A DNA stretch of 64,000 bases from UBA4055 sp036721445 (GCA_036721445.1 DAIMKZ010000001.1:1-64000), one strand, 5' to 3'; positions 18,154 to 27,810 are shown, counted from the stretch's first letter. Translations and numbers: made by a program. The notes: generated by a model from the sequence alone, not told the origin.

Positions 18154-18961
18154 TCAAATATCCGCTGATAAATTCAATCTTCTGCATTATTATCATTATC
18201 CCCCTTCTTTCAGGCAGCGTTCCCACGATATGATCAAGTTTCCTTATCGTATCATTAGCTTTTTCTGTAGGCAGAACGACGATCAGGATCTTATGGAATT
18301 TTGTGCTTTTATCCGACCATATTTTTCCGAAGAAAGCGCTTTCTTTCATGTACTTTCTTGCGTCTGTTCCCTCTATTATAGAAATATCCCTGTCCTTAAC
18401 TTCTGAAAGTATATCCATGATCTCATGGAATTTCTTTTCGGCCTGACAGAATATCCTCAGCATGGAATATTCTTCTTTCTGCTTTTTATCCTTACCGGCA
18501 GGCAACGCGTATTTCAGAAATTTCTCTCTTACGGCTACCGAGTTTAGCTGAGAACTTATATCGTCCATCGCACCCGGCTGTCTTAGAGTGCCTGAAACCT
18601 GAGACAGGAATCGGATATGCTGGTTCTTCTTCTTTTCGGGAGCTATTATGAAGACCAGAAATTTCACCGGTTTGCCGTCCATAGCCTCGAACTCTGCTCC
18701 GTCCGGATAAATTATTATGCCGATCACGAACTCGTCAATGTTGGGAAGCGCGCAATGCGGGATGGCGATGTTGTTGCCGAATCCTGTGCTGCCCAGCTCT
18801 TCCCTGTCTCTCAATTTTCTTAATACCTCGGTTTTTGAGTGAACTGCGGGACCGGTGCTTCTCAGCACGAGTTCGGCTATCTGGTTCAGCACTTCATCCT
18901 TCGTGTGATGTCCCGAAATAATTTCAATGAGTTCCGGCTTAATATAATCGGATATGTCCAT
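18146..18961 (-). CDS. PTS fructose/Ntr-type EIIA domain fused to a P-II-like C-terminal domain
   Basis: A 271-residue protein. Residues 1-150 are a PtsN/fructose-type EIIA with the phosphorylatable histidine in NNIAIPHCAL (H69) and the preceding REELGSTGFG loop. After a Lys-rich linker at about 153-163, residues 165-271 form a ferredoxin-like, P-II/GlnB-resembling domain (ILIVVLPTEKANDTIRKLDHIV, then GIMIIMQKIEF). No EIIB or EIIC partner is in the window, which suggests regulation rather than sugar import. It is the first gene of a two-gene unit with the BadF-type kinase. Confidence 0.8.
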   Translation of the reverse strand: MDISDYIKPELIEIISGHHTKDEVLNQIAELVLRSTGPAVHSKTEVLRKLRDREELGSTGFGNNIAIPHCALPNIDEFVIGIIIYPDGAEFEAMDGKPVKFLVFIIAPEKKKNQHIRFLSQVSGTLRQPGAMDDISSQLNSVAVREKFLKYALPAGKDKKQKEEYSMLRIFCQAEKKFHEIMDILSEVKDRDISIIEGTDARKYMKESAFFGKIWSDKSTKFHKILIVVLPTEKANDTIRKLDHIVGTLPERRGIMIIMQKIEFISGYLND

Positions 18962-19107
18962 AGGATCTCCATTAATTTTCCTTCATGAAATCTAAACAAA
19001 TCAGGGCGGTTCTTCAAGTGGTTTAATCGATATTTTAGTAAAAAAACATTAGAGATTATGAGAATTTATGGTTATAATTGGCTGTTAATAAAATGACGGA
19101 TCGTAAA

Positions 19108-19704
19108 ATGAAAATACTGCTCGCTACACATAACAAAAACAAGATCGTAGAGATAACAAAAGCCCTTGAAGGCTGCGGATTTGAAATACTGTCTCTGAAC
19201 GATAAGCCCGACCTTCCGGATGTTATAGAAGACGGAGACACTCTCGAGCACAATTCACTCAAGAAAGCTATGGAGATATACGAGCATTCCGGAATAATGA
19301 CCCTTGCCGACGACACAGGACTCGAAGTCGAATACCTTAAAGGAGAACCCGGTGTATATTCCGCAAGATGGGCTGGTGAAGGGTGTACTTACGACGACAA
19401 CAACCGGAAGATGCTGAAAGAACTCGACGGAGTACCTGAAGAGAAGAGAAACGCTGAGTTCAGGTGCGTAATCACTCTATACGGAAGCGGCGTGCTTAAA
19501 ACAGCGGACGGCGTGCTGAAGGGAAAGATTATAAAGGAGCCGAAAGGTGTAAAAGGCTTCGGTTACGACCCTATATTCATGCCTGACGGGTACGATATTA
19601 CTCTTGCTGAGATGCCTCTTGAGGAAAAGAACCTGATCAGCCACAGAGGTCATGCCGTTGCTAAAATGGCGGAGATAATAAAGGAAATGAAAAAGGCGGA
19701 TTGA
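19108..19704 (+). CDS. rdgB: RdgB/HAM1 inosine/xanthosine triphosphate pyrophosphatase
   Basis: Removes non-canonical purine nucleotides (ITP, dITP, XTP) by releasing pyrophosphate. The N-terminal LLATHNKNKI motif, the central ADDTGLEV, the FGYDPIF motif and C-terminal SHRGHAVAKM are all family signatures; 198 residues is normal. The ATG at 19108 gives the usual family start and has GGA eight bases upstream; ATG 19093 and TTG 19078 are alternatives without a site. The stop lies inside a bidirectional terminator shared with the convergent carboxylase gene. Confidence 0.93.
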   Translation: MKILLATHNKNKIVEITKALEGCGFEILSLNDKPDLPDVIEDGDTLEHNSLKKAMEIYEHSGIMTLADDTGLEVEYLKGEPGVYSARWAGEGCTYDDNNRKMLKELDGVPEEKRNAEFRCVITLYGSGVLKTADGVLKGKIIKEPKGVKGFGYDPIFMPDGYDITLAEMPLEEKNLISHRGHAVAKMAEIIKEMKKAD

Positions 19705-19718
19705 ACCGCCTTTTTTTT
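19692..19718. terminator. Bidirectional intrinsic terminator between rdgB and the carboxyltransferase gene
   Basis: Stem AAAGGCGG (19692-19699) / CCGCCTTT (19706-19713), 6-base loop, followed by a T run on the plus strand and preceded by five As that become a T run on the minus strand. The rdgB stop codon is in the loop. Confidence 0.85.
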
Positions 19719-21375
19719 AGTACCAGCTTCCGCTGTATAAACGCTGATGATCTTCTTCGGTAAGTATCTTCGGTTTGATGATCCTTGCGGGTATCACGGG
19801 ATTTGCAGCTTTCCATTCCGCTTCCCTTTTCTTTCTTAAGAACCCGTCTGCCACGTTCGGGAACAGTTCCATGAGAAGCTCTTCCTTATAATCTACCGCA
19901 AGCTTCACCCAGCCGAATTCCTTCAATATAGGATTCGGCTGTTTTTTATATTGGCTCGTGTCATAAGGAATTTCTTCCGGACTGCCGCATATCTCTTCTC
20001 TGAAATCGGGATCCACCGGGAACGGAGTAGTTCCGTACTGGCCCATCACGAGGTTGACGAACTGGTTGGTGAGAGTCGTATACTGAGGCTTGCCGTTCTG
20101 TTCGTCCAGAGCGAGATTGACCGCCTGGGTGCCTACTATCTGGCTGGTCGGTGTAACAAGCGGCGGGCATCCGGAATCGAGCCTGCACTTGGGCACGAGA
20201 TGGAGCGCTCTGTCCATCAGATGGTCCAGTTTCAGCTGCTTGAGCTGCGCGACCATGTTCGTGTACATACCTCCCGGGATCTCCGCGTTCTTGACCTGCT
20301 CGTTGGGTTCCGGGAAGTTGAAATATTTTGTTATAGCCTGAGTATGAACAAGCAGTTCATCCACATTGCCGCTTTCAGCCGCTGCTATCGCCTTGTCGTA
20401 AAGAGCGTCAACCTCAGGGTCAAGTTTATAATCTGCTATATCGAATTCTCTCGGTATCAGCTTTGTTGTATCGAACTGCTCAAGCTCTTTTCTTATCTTG
20501 GCAAGCTCTTTATCTATCATGCTCACCTGCTTCGCGTCAACTCCGGTATCGATCCCGAGCTTATCGCAGAATATCCTTACAAGCTCATAAGCCGGAGCCG
20601 CCGGACCTCCAGCGAAGTTATAAAGAACGGTATCGACTATGTCTACACCGTTAACGATAGCTATAAAAACCGATGCCAGCCCGTAACCGGGCGTATCGTG
20701 TGTGTGAAGGTCGATAGGAATGCTCACCGATTTCTTGAGTTCTCTGATCAGTTCGCCTGTCATTTTCGGGTGAATTAATCCTGCCATATCTTTGATTGTA
20801 ATTATGCCTGCGCCTTCTTTTTCGAGTTCTTTTGCTTTTTCAACAAAATACTGGACATTGAAAATATCACTCGGTAATTTTTTTCTTTTGAAGAAAGCTT
20901 TAACCTTATCTTTGAAAGTGAACCTCGGATCGACGGTGAAACATACTGCGCAGTCAGTTATCCCGCCGTATTTTTTTACGAACTTAATCGTCGAGGTCAT
21001 ATTGTTTATATCATTCAACGCATCGAATATTCTGACTATGCTGAGTCCTGATTTTAGAGTTTCTTTTGTGAAACCCTCAATAACTTCGTCGGGATAAGGC
21101 GCGTAACCGAAAAGATTTCTTCCTCTGGAAAGACTTGTCAGTTTTGTGCTGTCACCGACCGCCACCTTTATCTTTTCCAGCCTGTCCCACGGATTCTCAC
21201 CCAGATATCTCATGATCGAATCAGGTACAGCCCCCCCCCATACTTCGCAGGCGTAAAATCCGGCTTTCGCGTAGAACGGAAGAACTCTGTCTACCTGCGC
21301 CTGGCTCATTCTTGTTGCGAACTGCGACTGCTGTCCGTCTCTCAGTGTCAGATCTCTTATTTTCAGTTGTCTCAT
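19717..21375 (-). CDS. Biotin-dependent carboxyltransferase subunit (PycB/OadA-like), no biotin domain
   Basis: A 552-residue TIM-barrel carboxyltransferase of the pyruvate carboxylase B/oxaloacetate decarboxylase alpha/transcarboxylase 5S group. Seen: DLTLRDGQQS (metal/substrate Asp), EVWGGA near 45, the KDMAG lysine segment carrying the carbamylated Lys, and DLHTHDTPG, the metal-binding His pair. The PycB conserved domain follows, but the C-terminal biotinyl AMKM domain is absent, so a separate biotin carrier is needed and is not in the window. A run of nine Cs on the plus strand (21231-21239), encoding the WGGA motif, is a possible slippage site. A birA gene at 50628 could serve this enzyme. 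Confidence 0.85.
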   Translation of the reverse strand: MRQLKIRDLTLRDGQQSQFATRMSQAQVDRVLPFYAKAGFYACEVWGGAVPDSIMRYLGENPWDRLEKIKVAVGDSTKLTSLSRGRNLFGYAPYPDEVIEGFTKETLKSGLSIVRIFDALNDINNMTSTIKFVKKYGGITDCAVCFTVDPRFTFKDKVKAFFKRKKLPSDIFNVQYFVEKAKELEKEGAGIITIKDMAGLIHPKMTGELIRELKKSVSIPIDLHTHDTPGYGLASVFIAIVNGVDIVDTVLYNFAGGPAAPAYELVRIFCDKLGIDTGVDAKQVSMIDKELAKIRKELEQFDTTKLIPREFDIADYKLDPEVDALYDKAIAAAESGNVDELLVHTQAITKYFNFPEPNEQVKNAEIPGGMYTNMVAQLKQLKLDHLMDRALHLVPKCRLDSGCPPLVTPTSQIVGTQAVNLALDEQNGKPQYTTLTNQFVNLVMGQYGTTPFPVDPDFREEICGSPEEIPYDTSQYKKQPNPILKEFGWVKLAVDYKEELLMELFPNVADGFLRKKREAEWKAANPVIPARIIKPKILTEEDHQRLYSGSWY

Positions 21376-21479
21376 GTGTTCCCTTTACTGATTTTTTTAC
21401 CGAATTTATCTAAAAATATAAGTTTATGCAATAATTTATTATTGAAAAATTTTAATGTATATGTTGAAAATCATCAGAT

Positions 21480-24400
21480 TTACTTTATCATTATCATTTT
21501 CTTGGTCTGAGCATCTTTCCCGACCCTTAAAGTATAATAATAAACGCCGCTCGTCAGCCTCGAACCGTCAAAATCTATGCTGTGACTTCCAGCCTGTATC
21601 TTCCTGTTCTCCAACTCAGCCACTTTCCTTCCCGTAACATCATACACTGTAAGCGAAACATAACCATCTTCAGCCAGGTCGTACTCGATCTTAGTCACCG
21701 GATTGAACGGATTAGGATAGTTCTGATATAATTTTGATGATTGGGGAATACCATAGTGATCATCAATTCCTGCAGGGATACCGATAACAGACCTGAAATG
21801 ATAATTATCATTAGTTTCCTGTGCCCAGTTCCAGTCAGATCCGTTCCATGTCCCCTTGTACGATCTTCCATAAGCCGTGGTACCTTCTTCATCCGCTGCT
21901 TCGAAAACTGAATAAACAGTACCGTAAGGAGCAGAAAAACCAACCCAGAAATCACCGACAACACGAACCCCGTATGATGTGTCGATTCCCCTAAGATCAA
22001 CTAAAGTATATTCCAGATTATTGGCAGGAGTAACATCGAAAGGAACGATCATCTCATCACCGGGCATTCCTCCTGCATCATCCCAGATATGGATCATCAT
22101 ATTTTCAGAAATGTGCGAAACATCAGAATAATTCCGTACGAGAAAATAAGGCATATAAAATATCAACTTACTTCCAGGTGTTGACATCCTTACCGCATAA
22201 GCATTATTGTCATCCGCTGTCATGTAATAGCTTCCGATTCCCGAGTCATAAATAAGATGATCCCCTGATATATAGTAATAATAGCCTGCTGAACTTTCCA
22301 TTTTGTATATAGATGCATCCCTCGCCCATATCCAGTACTTTACAAATGATCCCACTGGCATTGGAGGTATTGAAAAATTCCATGTATTGCCTTCAACCTT
22401 TATCATTTCTGTTTCTTCTACAGGACCGTCGTTAACCTGATAGTAAACTCGTGTTGAATCAATTCCTGAAACATCCCATATACTTGCAGAACTGTTGTAA
22501 GTTTGCTCATACGAAGGTCCCCGGTAATGAACCGGTCCAATATGATGAATATAAGGGGGGGCCGGTCTTTCTGAAGTATATAAATTGAGCGTAATATCAT
22601 CAATATACATACCGTTGACCTCGTAACCTCCGTCAGATTCGAATAAAAATCTGAAAGCAACAGGGCTGTAAGAACCGACAAAATTATCTAGATTAAACTT
22701 CACTTCATGCCAGCCGACTCCTTCTCCTGTCCATGTTTTCAGTCTGATCCAGGATGTACCTCCGTCATCTGATATTTCAAAATGCATGTAATCGAAATCT
22801 TCCTCTATATCGTATTTGCACCAGAAGCTCAGATCTGCCCCTAAATATGACGACCAGTCCATAAGCTCAGCCCACTGGGCGTAAGATGTATTGTCGGCAG
22901 TATAGACGCTGTCAGGACTTTCAGTTAAAGAATGTGTTGCCGAAGTATATGTTCCTTCTTCAAGCCCCCAGTTCCCTGTCAGTGTCCAGTTACCGGAACC
23001 TGATTCGAAATCTTCGAATATCTCAGTATGTCCTCCAAGCCATTGAACCATATAGCTGTCAGTATTTAAAATATTTCCTGCCGAATCTCTTATCGTAAAC
23101 TTTACTTCCCCGTCCAGAACAGCTTCACTCTCCGCAGGTATAATTCCCGAATAAGTATATTCATGGATCTTGGAAGGGGTCATCTCGAAATCATACTGAG
23201 TTACCCAACCGTCCTTGCTGTAGTGTCCGTTACATGAATCTATCGGAGATTCGTCATAAAAAGTCAGAGTCAGATACATAGGTGTGTTAACGAAAGCTAT
23301 TGTACCTTCCAGTTTGGGAGGAGGAGGTGGTGGATCATGATCTTCTTTGAACCAAATCTCATACGGAGCTGTCGTGGCTGAATTTCCTCCGATATCATAC
23401 ATATCGAACCAGATCTCACCGGCAGTTTCAGCTAACTCGGCAGGAATAGACAGAGTCCAGACATTTTCTCCGGCATATACCATATCGGCATCAGCCGGCT
23501 CGAACCAGTAAGGGAACTGATAATGAGCTTTGACTGAATCAACTCCCGATTCGTCTGTAACAGTTAGCTCAAGCTCCATATCGTTGTTCAGATACGCTCC
23601 GATAATACCCTGAAGGAAAAGCCAGTCATTCCCTTTGAGCTGAAGCGGGACAGGCGGCAGATAGTCATAATATACTTTAACATCGTCTATGAACCACTGG
23701 TCACAATAGTTGCCCTGATAATAGAATCCTATCTGAATATCCTGATCTGCGTATTCTTTTAGAGTGAACTTCTTCTGCTCCCACGGACTGAAGTCGGGCT
23801 CTTCTTCAGGAGGGAAACCCTCATAAAGAACATCGTACGTACTGCCGCCGTCAGTTGAAACGACCATTCTGTGCAGTTCGTAATATGAAGTCCAGTATGA
23901 GCTCTGCCAGAAAGAAACGGTACAGAAATTTGCTGCAGGTAGTGATATCACAGGTGACCATATCCAGTCTGCGTTGTTAACTTCAGTATCCCAGTGGCAT
24001 AAAACGGCTCCGCCAGAATGAACAAGAGCACCGTCCATAGTTGTCGCTTTAACAAATCCTGAACCTGCAGTATCCTGAACCCATCCTGCAGGCGGAAAAG
24101 TATCTTCAAAGCCTTCGTTGAGCAGAGGCAGGTCTCTTGACCAATTAATCTCGTACTCGTCAGACCATTGAGCGTTTCCGTAATTGTCTTCCATATAGAA
24201 TTTTACTAGACCTGTTGTTCCGTGAGGCTGCCCGGGTATTATTCCTGCAAATGTGTAGGTTCCCTTTGACTGAACAAGATTAAAGTCAACCCAGCCTCCG
24301 CCAATATCATACTGTCCGAGCATAGGGGAAATAACAGTACTCTGTTCTTGAACTTTTAGTATAAGTTCTGCGTCTCTATCTTCAAAGTTTTCAAGACCGG

Positions 24401-24998
24401 CTATTTCTCTTAAAATAGGTGGAAATATTTCAGTAGTATTCTCATAATGTGAAAGTGCGAAATCTATAGCCCATTCGAAATAATCTCCGCTGTCCTCAAA
24501 TACACTCCAAGTTCCTGCGGAACCAGTATAGCTGTGCGTCAATGAAACTACATCAGATGACACCAGTCTTGGATTCCCGCCGCTTAGAGGTTCTACGGAT
24601 ACCCAGAAATCATCAGTGAGAATAATATCCGAATCCGGATAAACAATATTGTAAAAGTCATCAGCCGCTGTTCCGGCTGCCGATTCCCAAAGTAAAGTTA
24701 TTCCATCTTTGGCGTACACTCTGTATTTGAAGTCGAAACCCGGATCATACAGATAGGAATCTATGGCATGAAGCTGAACCGGATATTCAAGATCGAAATC
24801 ATCACAGTTAACCTTTACGGCTCTCTCGGCTTCAACACCCCATACATAAGCATATCCGGGATAGTAGCCGTACCACATTGTGTCTTTTGCCGCGATTTCA
24901 GGCCTGATATGAGATATTTTTTCTTTTGTACCGTACCATTCAAATGAATGAACGGCCGATAAGATCAATACCAATAATAAAAACATCAGCCTTCTCAT
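21480..24998 (-). CDS. Large secreted multi-domain protein with T9SS C-terminal sorting domain
   Basis: A 1172-residue exported protein. Signal peptide at 1-18 (hydrophobic, cleaved near VHS-FE). Two jelly-roll "choice-of-anchor J"/MAM-like domains are visible (about 290-450, starting LNEGFED, and about 700-850, starting EIFEDFESG). Each ends in an aromatic/acidic xxDDVKVYYD or YIDDITLNLY strand. Ig-like segments with "DESGVDS/DESPIDS" repeats lie between them. The last 84 residues (LYQNYPNPFNPVTKIEY onward, ending in a Lys-rich tail) match the Por-secretion C-terminal domain, so export through type IX is expected. No protease or glycosidase active site seen; probably a surface or extracellular adhesin-like protein. 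A GAGGTGAG site precedes the ATG. Confidence 0.87.
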   Translation of the reverse strand: MRRLMFLLLVLILSAVHSFEWYGTKEKISHIRPEIAAKDTMWYGYYPGYAYVWGVEAERAVKVNCDDFDLEYPVQLHAIDSYLYDPGFDFKYRVYAKDGITLLWESAAGTAADDFYNIVYPDSDIILTDDFWVSVEPLSGGNPRLVSSDVVSLTHSYTGSAGTWSVFEDSGDYFEWAIDFALSHYENTTEIFPPILREIAGLENFEDRDAELILKVQEQSTVISPMLGQYDIGGGWVDFNLVQSKGTYTFAGIIPGQPHGTTGLVKFYMEDNYGNAQWSDEYEINWSRDLPLLNEGFEDTFPPAGWVQDTAGSGFVKATTMDGALVHSGGAVLCHWDTEVNNADWIWSPVISLPAANFCTVSFWQSSYWTSYYELHRMVVSTDGGSTYDVLYEGFPPEEEPDFSPWEQKKFTLKEYADQDIQIGFYYQGNYCDQWFIDDVKVYYDYLPPVPLQLKGNDWLFLQGIIGAYLNNDMELELTVTDESGVDSVKAHYQFPYWFEPADADMVYAGENVWTLSIPAELAETAGEIWFDMYDIGGNSATTAPYEIWFKEDHDPPPPPPKLEGTIAFVNTPMYLTLTFYDESPIDSCNGHYSKDGWVTQYDFEMTPSKIHEYTYSGIIPAESEAVLDGEVKFTIRDSAGNILNTDSYMVQWLGGHTEIFEDFESGSGNWTLTGNWGLEEGTYTSATHSLTESPDSVYTADNTSYAQWAELMDWSSYLGADLSFWCKYDIEEDFDYMHFEISDDGGTSWIRLKTWTGEGVGWHEVKFNLDNFVGSYSPVAFRFLFESDGGYEVNGMYIDDITLNLYTSERPAPPYIHHIGPVHYRGPSYEQTYNSSASIWDVSGIDSTRVYYQVNDGPVEETEMIKVEGNTWNFSIPPMPVGSFVKYWIWARDASIYKMESSAGYYYYISGDHLIYDSGIGSYYMTADDNNAYAVRMSTPGSKLIFYMPYFLVRNYSDVSHISENMMIHIWDDAGGMPGDEMIVPFDVTPANNLEYTLVDLRGIDTSYGVRVVGDFWVGFSAPYGTVYSVFEAADEEGTTAYGRSYKGTWNGSDWNWAQETNDNYHFRSVIGIPAGIDDHYGIPQSSKLYQNYPNPFNPVTKIEYDLAEDGYVSLTVYDVTGRKVAELENRKIQAGSHSIDFDGSRLTSGVYYYTLRVGKDAQTKKMIMIK

Positions 24999-25134
24999 AA
25001 CTCACCTCTGCCAATTAATTTTAACTATTTGGTTTCAATATAATACAGTTTAGCGTTTCCGCAAAGATAAAAAAAATATATTTTTATCGGCGATTTTTTT
25101 ATTATCTTTAATCCTGTGTAAATTCAGGAACGAA

Positions 25135-25737
25135 ATGAAAATACTGCTGCTGGACAATTACGACTCTTTTACCTACAATCTCAAGGCTCAGCTCGAACGG
25201 TGCTCTTATGGTTCCGAAGTGACGGTAAAAAGAAACAGAGATGCTTCGGTATTCGGTCAGGAACTAGACTGTCTTGTCGTATCTCCCGGACCGATGACGT
25301 GGAGAGAAACTGGTGTGCTGAAGGAACTTTTCGTAAAGCGTATCGTGCCTGAAAAGATCCCGTACCTGGGAATATGCCTCGGAATGCAGTTTCTGGCTGG
25401 ATATTACGGGCTCAAAGTTGACAGAATAAGTAATCCTGTTCACGGTTCGGCAGTTGAAATAATACACGACGGCGGCAGGCTTTTTAAGAACATTCCCGTT
25501 ACTTTTACAGCCGCAAGATACAACTCACTGGGAATAGTCAGCATTGGGCCGGGAATAAAAGAAATGAACGGACTTGCTTTCACATCGTACGAGAAAAAGA
25601 CAGGAAATGTAATGTCTCTTGAGCACAAAGAACTCCCTTTTGCCGGATTCCAGTTCCACACGGAAAGCTTTCTTACGAATTCGGGAGACGGACTTATATC
25701 AAATTTCATGGAATTATACTGTGAAGATCGGTCTTAA
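25135..25737 (+). CDS. pabA: Aminodeoxychorismate synthase glutaminase subunit (PabA/TrpG type)
   Basis: Class I glutamine amidotransferase that supplies ammonia to PabB. The nucleophile is C81 in GICLGMQ, with the H175/E177 pair in FQFHTES (usual HPE is HTE here). The oxyanion region reads SPGPMTW instead of the usual SPGPGxP. 200 residues is normal. It overlaps pabB by 17 bases, and the ADC-synthase character of pabB assigns it to folate rather than tryptophan synthesis. Confidence 0.88.
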   Translation: MKILLLDNYDSFTYNLKAQLERCSYGSEVTVKRNRDASVFGQELDCLVVSPGPMTWRETGVLKELFVKRIVPEKIPYLGICLGMQFLAGYYGLKVDRISNPVHGSAVEIIHDGGRLFKNIPVTFTAARYNSLGIVSIGPGIKEMNGLAFTSYEKKTGNVMSLEHKELPFAGFQFHTESFLTNSGDGLISNFMELYCEDRS

Positions 25738-27031
25738 TTCACATACTCAAAAGATCTCATGGGACTTCGAACTGCTTTTTACTCTCGTTGAAAAATACGA
25801 CGGAGCCTGTCTCTTCACTTCCACAGATGACAGAAGTTACGGAAAGAATATCTTAGGCATCAACCCCGTAATGACTTTCAATGATATATTTTCTCTAGAT
25901 AGCTTCCTAAAAGAGAACATATCTAACTCTGAATTTCCTCTCGTGATCGGACACATAGCTTATGATCACAAAGACCGGCTTGAAGAGAAAGGACTGTTCG
26001 GGAATGTGCACGAAGATCTGATGCCTGAGGTAGAATTCAGAGTCTTCGAATATTACATTATTGCCGACAATTCCGACCATTCTGTACTGAGAACCGTAAA
26101 ACTGGATCTTCCGTTCAAATATATAGCCGTTGATCCGGATAAAATCTTTAATCATTCCGCTGAAGAATTAAAAGGCGGCAGCTCTAAATATCACAGTAGT
26201 TCATTAACTAGGTTCGAATTCGAAAAAAATGTGGAAAAGATCAGAGATTATATTCTTTCCGGTGATATATATCAGGCCAATCTGACCAGGAAGATCACGG
26301 CGGAGACCACATTTTCTCCGTTTGAACTGGCCCTGAGGCTGAAAGATTCCAATTCGATCGAATTCGGTGTCTTTGCAAAATCCGGCGAAAACTATGTGAT
26401 ATCTACAAGCCCGGAAAGATTCATGAAGATCGAAAACTCAATACTTACATCCTCACCTATAAAAGGAACCGCTCCGAGGTCAGATGATGCTGAAACTGAC
26501 CTTTATAATCTGGAGACGCTTTTAAACTCAAAAAAAGAACTCGCCGAACTGGCAATGATAGTGGATCTTATCAGGAACGATATGAATAAGATATGCACTG
26601 AAGTTAAAGTTGAAAATTTTCCGATAGTTATGAGACTGAAAAATGTCTATCATCTTTATTCTGACATTTCGGGCAGGCTCCGCACCTCCAGTTTTTCTGA
26701 GATCACAAGGGCATTGTTCCCCGGAGGCTCTATCTCAGGCTGTCCTAAAATACGGGCATGTCAGATAATAGAGGAGCTTGAAAAGACCGGAAGAGGACTT
26801 TACACCGGAAATTTCGGTTATATCAGCTTTAACGGAAATATGGATTTCAATATAATGATACGCACGCTGTTCTATAATAAAGGCAGCATTTCATTCAATG
26901 CCGGCGGCGGAATAACTCTTCTTTCTGATCCGGAAAGCGAGTTCATAGAGACCGTGCACAAGGCAAAAAACATCTGCAGCGCAATCGATCTGGAGGAAGT
27001 ATGGGAAGAAAAATCCTTCTTGACGGAGTGA
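25721..27031 (+). CDS. pabB: Aminodeoxychorismate synthase component I
   Basis: A 436-residue chorismate-binding enzyme forming 4-amino-4-deoxychorismate from chorismate and ammonia. Signatures: SGDIYQANLTR, ISTSPERF, PIKGTAPR, MIVDLIRND, and FPGGSISGCPK near the C-terminal active site. The Lys in PIKGT is the covalent-intermediate Lys of ADC synthases; anthranilate synthases have Ala there, so this points to folate. I use GTG 25721, eight bases after GGAAT, overlapping the end of pabA; an earlier in-frame start would intrude 119 bases into pabA. The end overlaps pabC by 31 bases. Confidence 0.87.
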   Translation: MKIGLNSHTQKISWDFELLFTLVEKYDGACLFTSTDDRSYGKNILGINPVMTFNDIFSLDSFLKENISNSEFPLVIGHIAYDHKDRLEEKGLFGNVHEDLMPEVEFRVFEYYIIADNSDHSVLRTVKLDLPFKYIAVDPDKIFNHSAEELKGGSSKYHSSSLTRFEFEKNVEKIRDYILSGDIYQANLTRKITAETTFSPFELALRLKDSNSIEFGVFAKSGENYVISTSPERFMKIENSILTSSPIKGTAPRSDDAETDLYNLETLLNSKKELAELAMIVDLIRNDMNKICTEVKVENFPIVMRLKNVYHLYSDISGRLRTSSFSEITRALFPGGSISGCPKIRACQIIEELEKTGRGLYTGNFGYISFNGNMDFNIMIRTLFYNKGSISFNAGGGITLLSDPESEFIETVHKAKNICSAIDLEEVWEEKSFLTE

Positions 27032-27810
27032 TCAAATATAAAGACAGCGTAAATATACGACCCGACTCGCACGCCCTGAATTTCGGTACGGGACTGTTCG
27101 AAACCGTACTTTATGATAAAAACCGGCTGTTCTTTTTTAACGATCACATTGAAAGATTAAGATCATCTAGCGAAGAACTGCATCTGCCGCTTCCGCGCTT
27201 CGGCCATGTACCTGAAAATCATATAAAAGAACTTATCTCGCAAAATGGTATTACAGACAGTACCGCCCGTGTCAAGATACTGTATGCTCCTTTGTTCGAC
27301 GAAGAAAAATGGAATCTGCTCGTCACGGTATCAGATTACGAAAGAACTGCCGTTCCTGTTACAGCGACCGTTGATTTAAGAGTAAAGGAAAATTATTTAA
27401 GCCGATTCAAAACAATATCATATATGCAAAACAGGATATGTTCAAAGAACAGCACCGTAAATGAAGAAACGCTTTTCGTTAACGGATCCGGGCATATTAC
27501 CGAGGGTTCAAGATCGAATCTGATCGGTGTAAAGAATAATGTCCTGTATTTTACCGGAACGGAAGAATATTACCTTCAGGGGATAATGCAGAAAAATATC
27601 ATCAGAGATCACAAAAAAATCGGATTCATTGAAGCTATCGCCCTTAACGGCGGATTTTCTCCCGATAACCTCGGTTCGTACGATGAGATAATGATCACCA
27701 ACAGTCTCATTATAGCTAAGCCCGTTGAAGCTGTCGAGTACGGAAATATAAAATATCCTTTCAGTTCTAGAAAACACACGGATTATATCTTAGATTTCTA
27801 CACAAAATAA
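27001..27810 (+). CDS. pabC: Aminodeoxychorismate lyase (class IV PLP enzyme)
   Basis: A 269-residue fold-type IV aminotransferase-family protein. The N-terminal DGVIKYKD, the FGTGLFETV segment and the ITEGSRSNLIG PLP-site motif are typical; the Schiff-base Lys is probably in SRFKTISYMQNR. Order and overlap with pabA-pabB make 4-amino-4-deoxychorismate lyase, yielding p-aminobenzoate, far likelier than branched-chain aminotransferase. ATG 27001 has GGAGG seven bases upstream. Confidence 0.86.
   Translation: MGRKILLDGVIKYKDSVNIRPDSHALNFGTGLFETVLYDKNRLFFFNDHIERLRSSSEELHLPLPRFGHVPENHIKELISQNGITDSTARVKILYAPLFDEEKWNLLVTVSDYERTAVPVTATVDLRVKENYLSRFKTISYMQNRICSKNSTVNEETLFVNGSGHITEGSRSNLIGVKNNVLYFTGTEEYYLQGIMQKNIIRDHKKIGFIEAIALNGGFSPDNLGSYDEIMITNSLIIAKPVEAVEYGNIKYPFSSRKHTDYILDFYTK

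Noticed and set aside
19951..20778. A 275-codon plus-strand frame inside the carboxyltransferase gene
   Set aside because: Antisense to conserved catalytic motifs, no family similarity, no site.
25135..27031. pabA/pabB as anthranilate synthase TrpG/TrpE
   Set aside because: PIKGT with Lys and the downstream class IV lyase indicate aminodeoxychorismate synthase.
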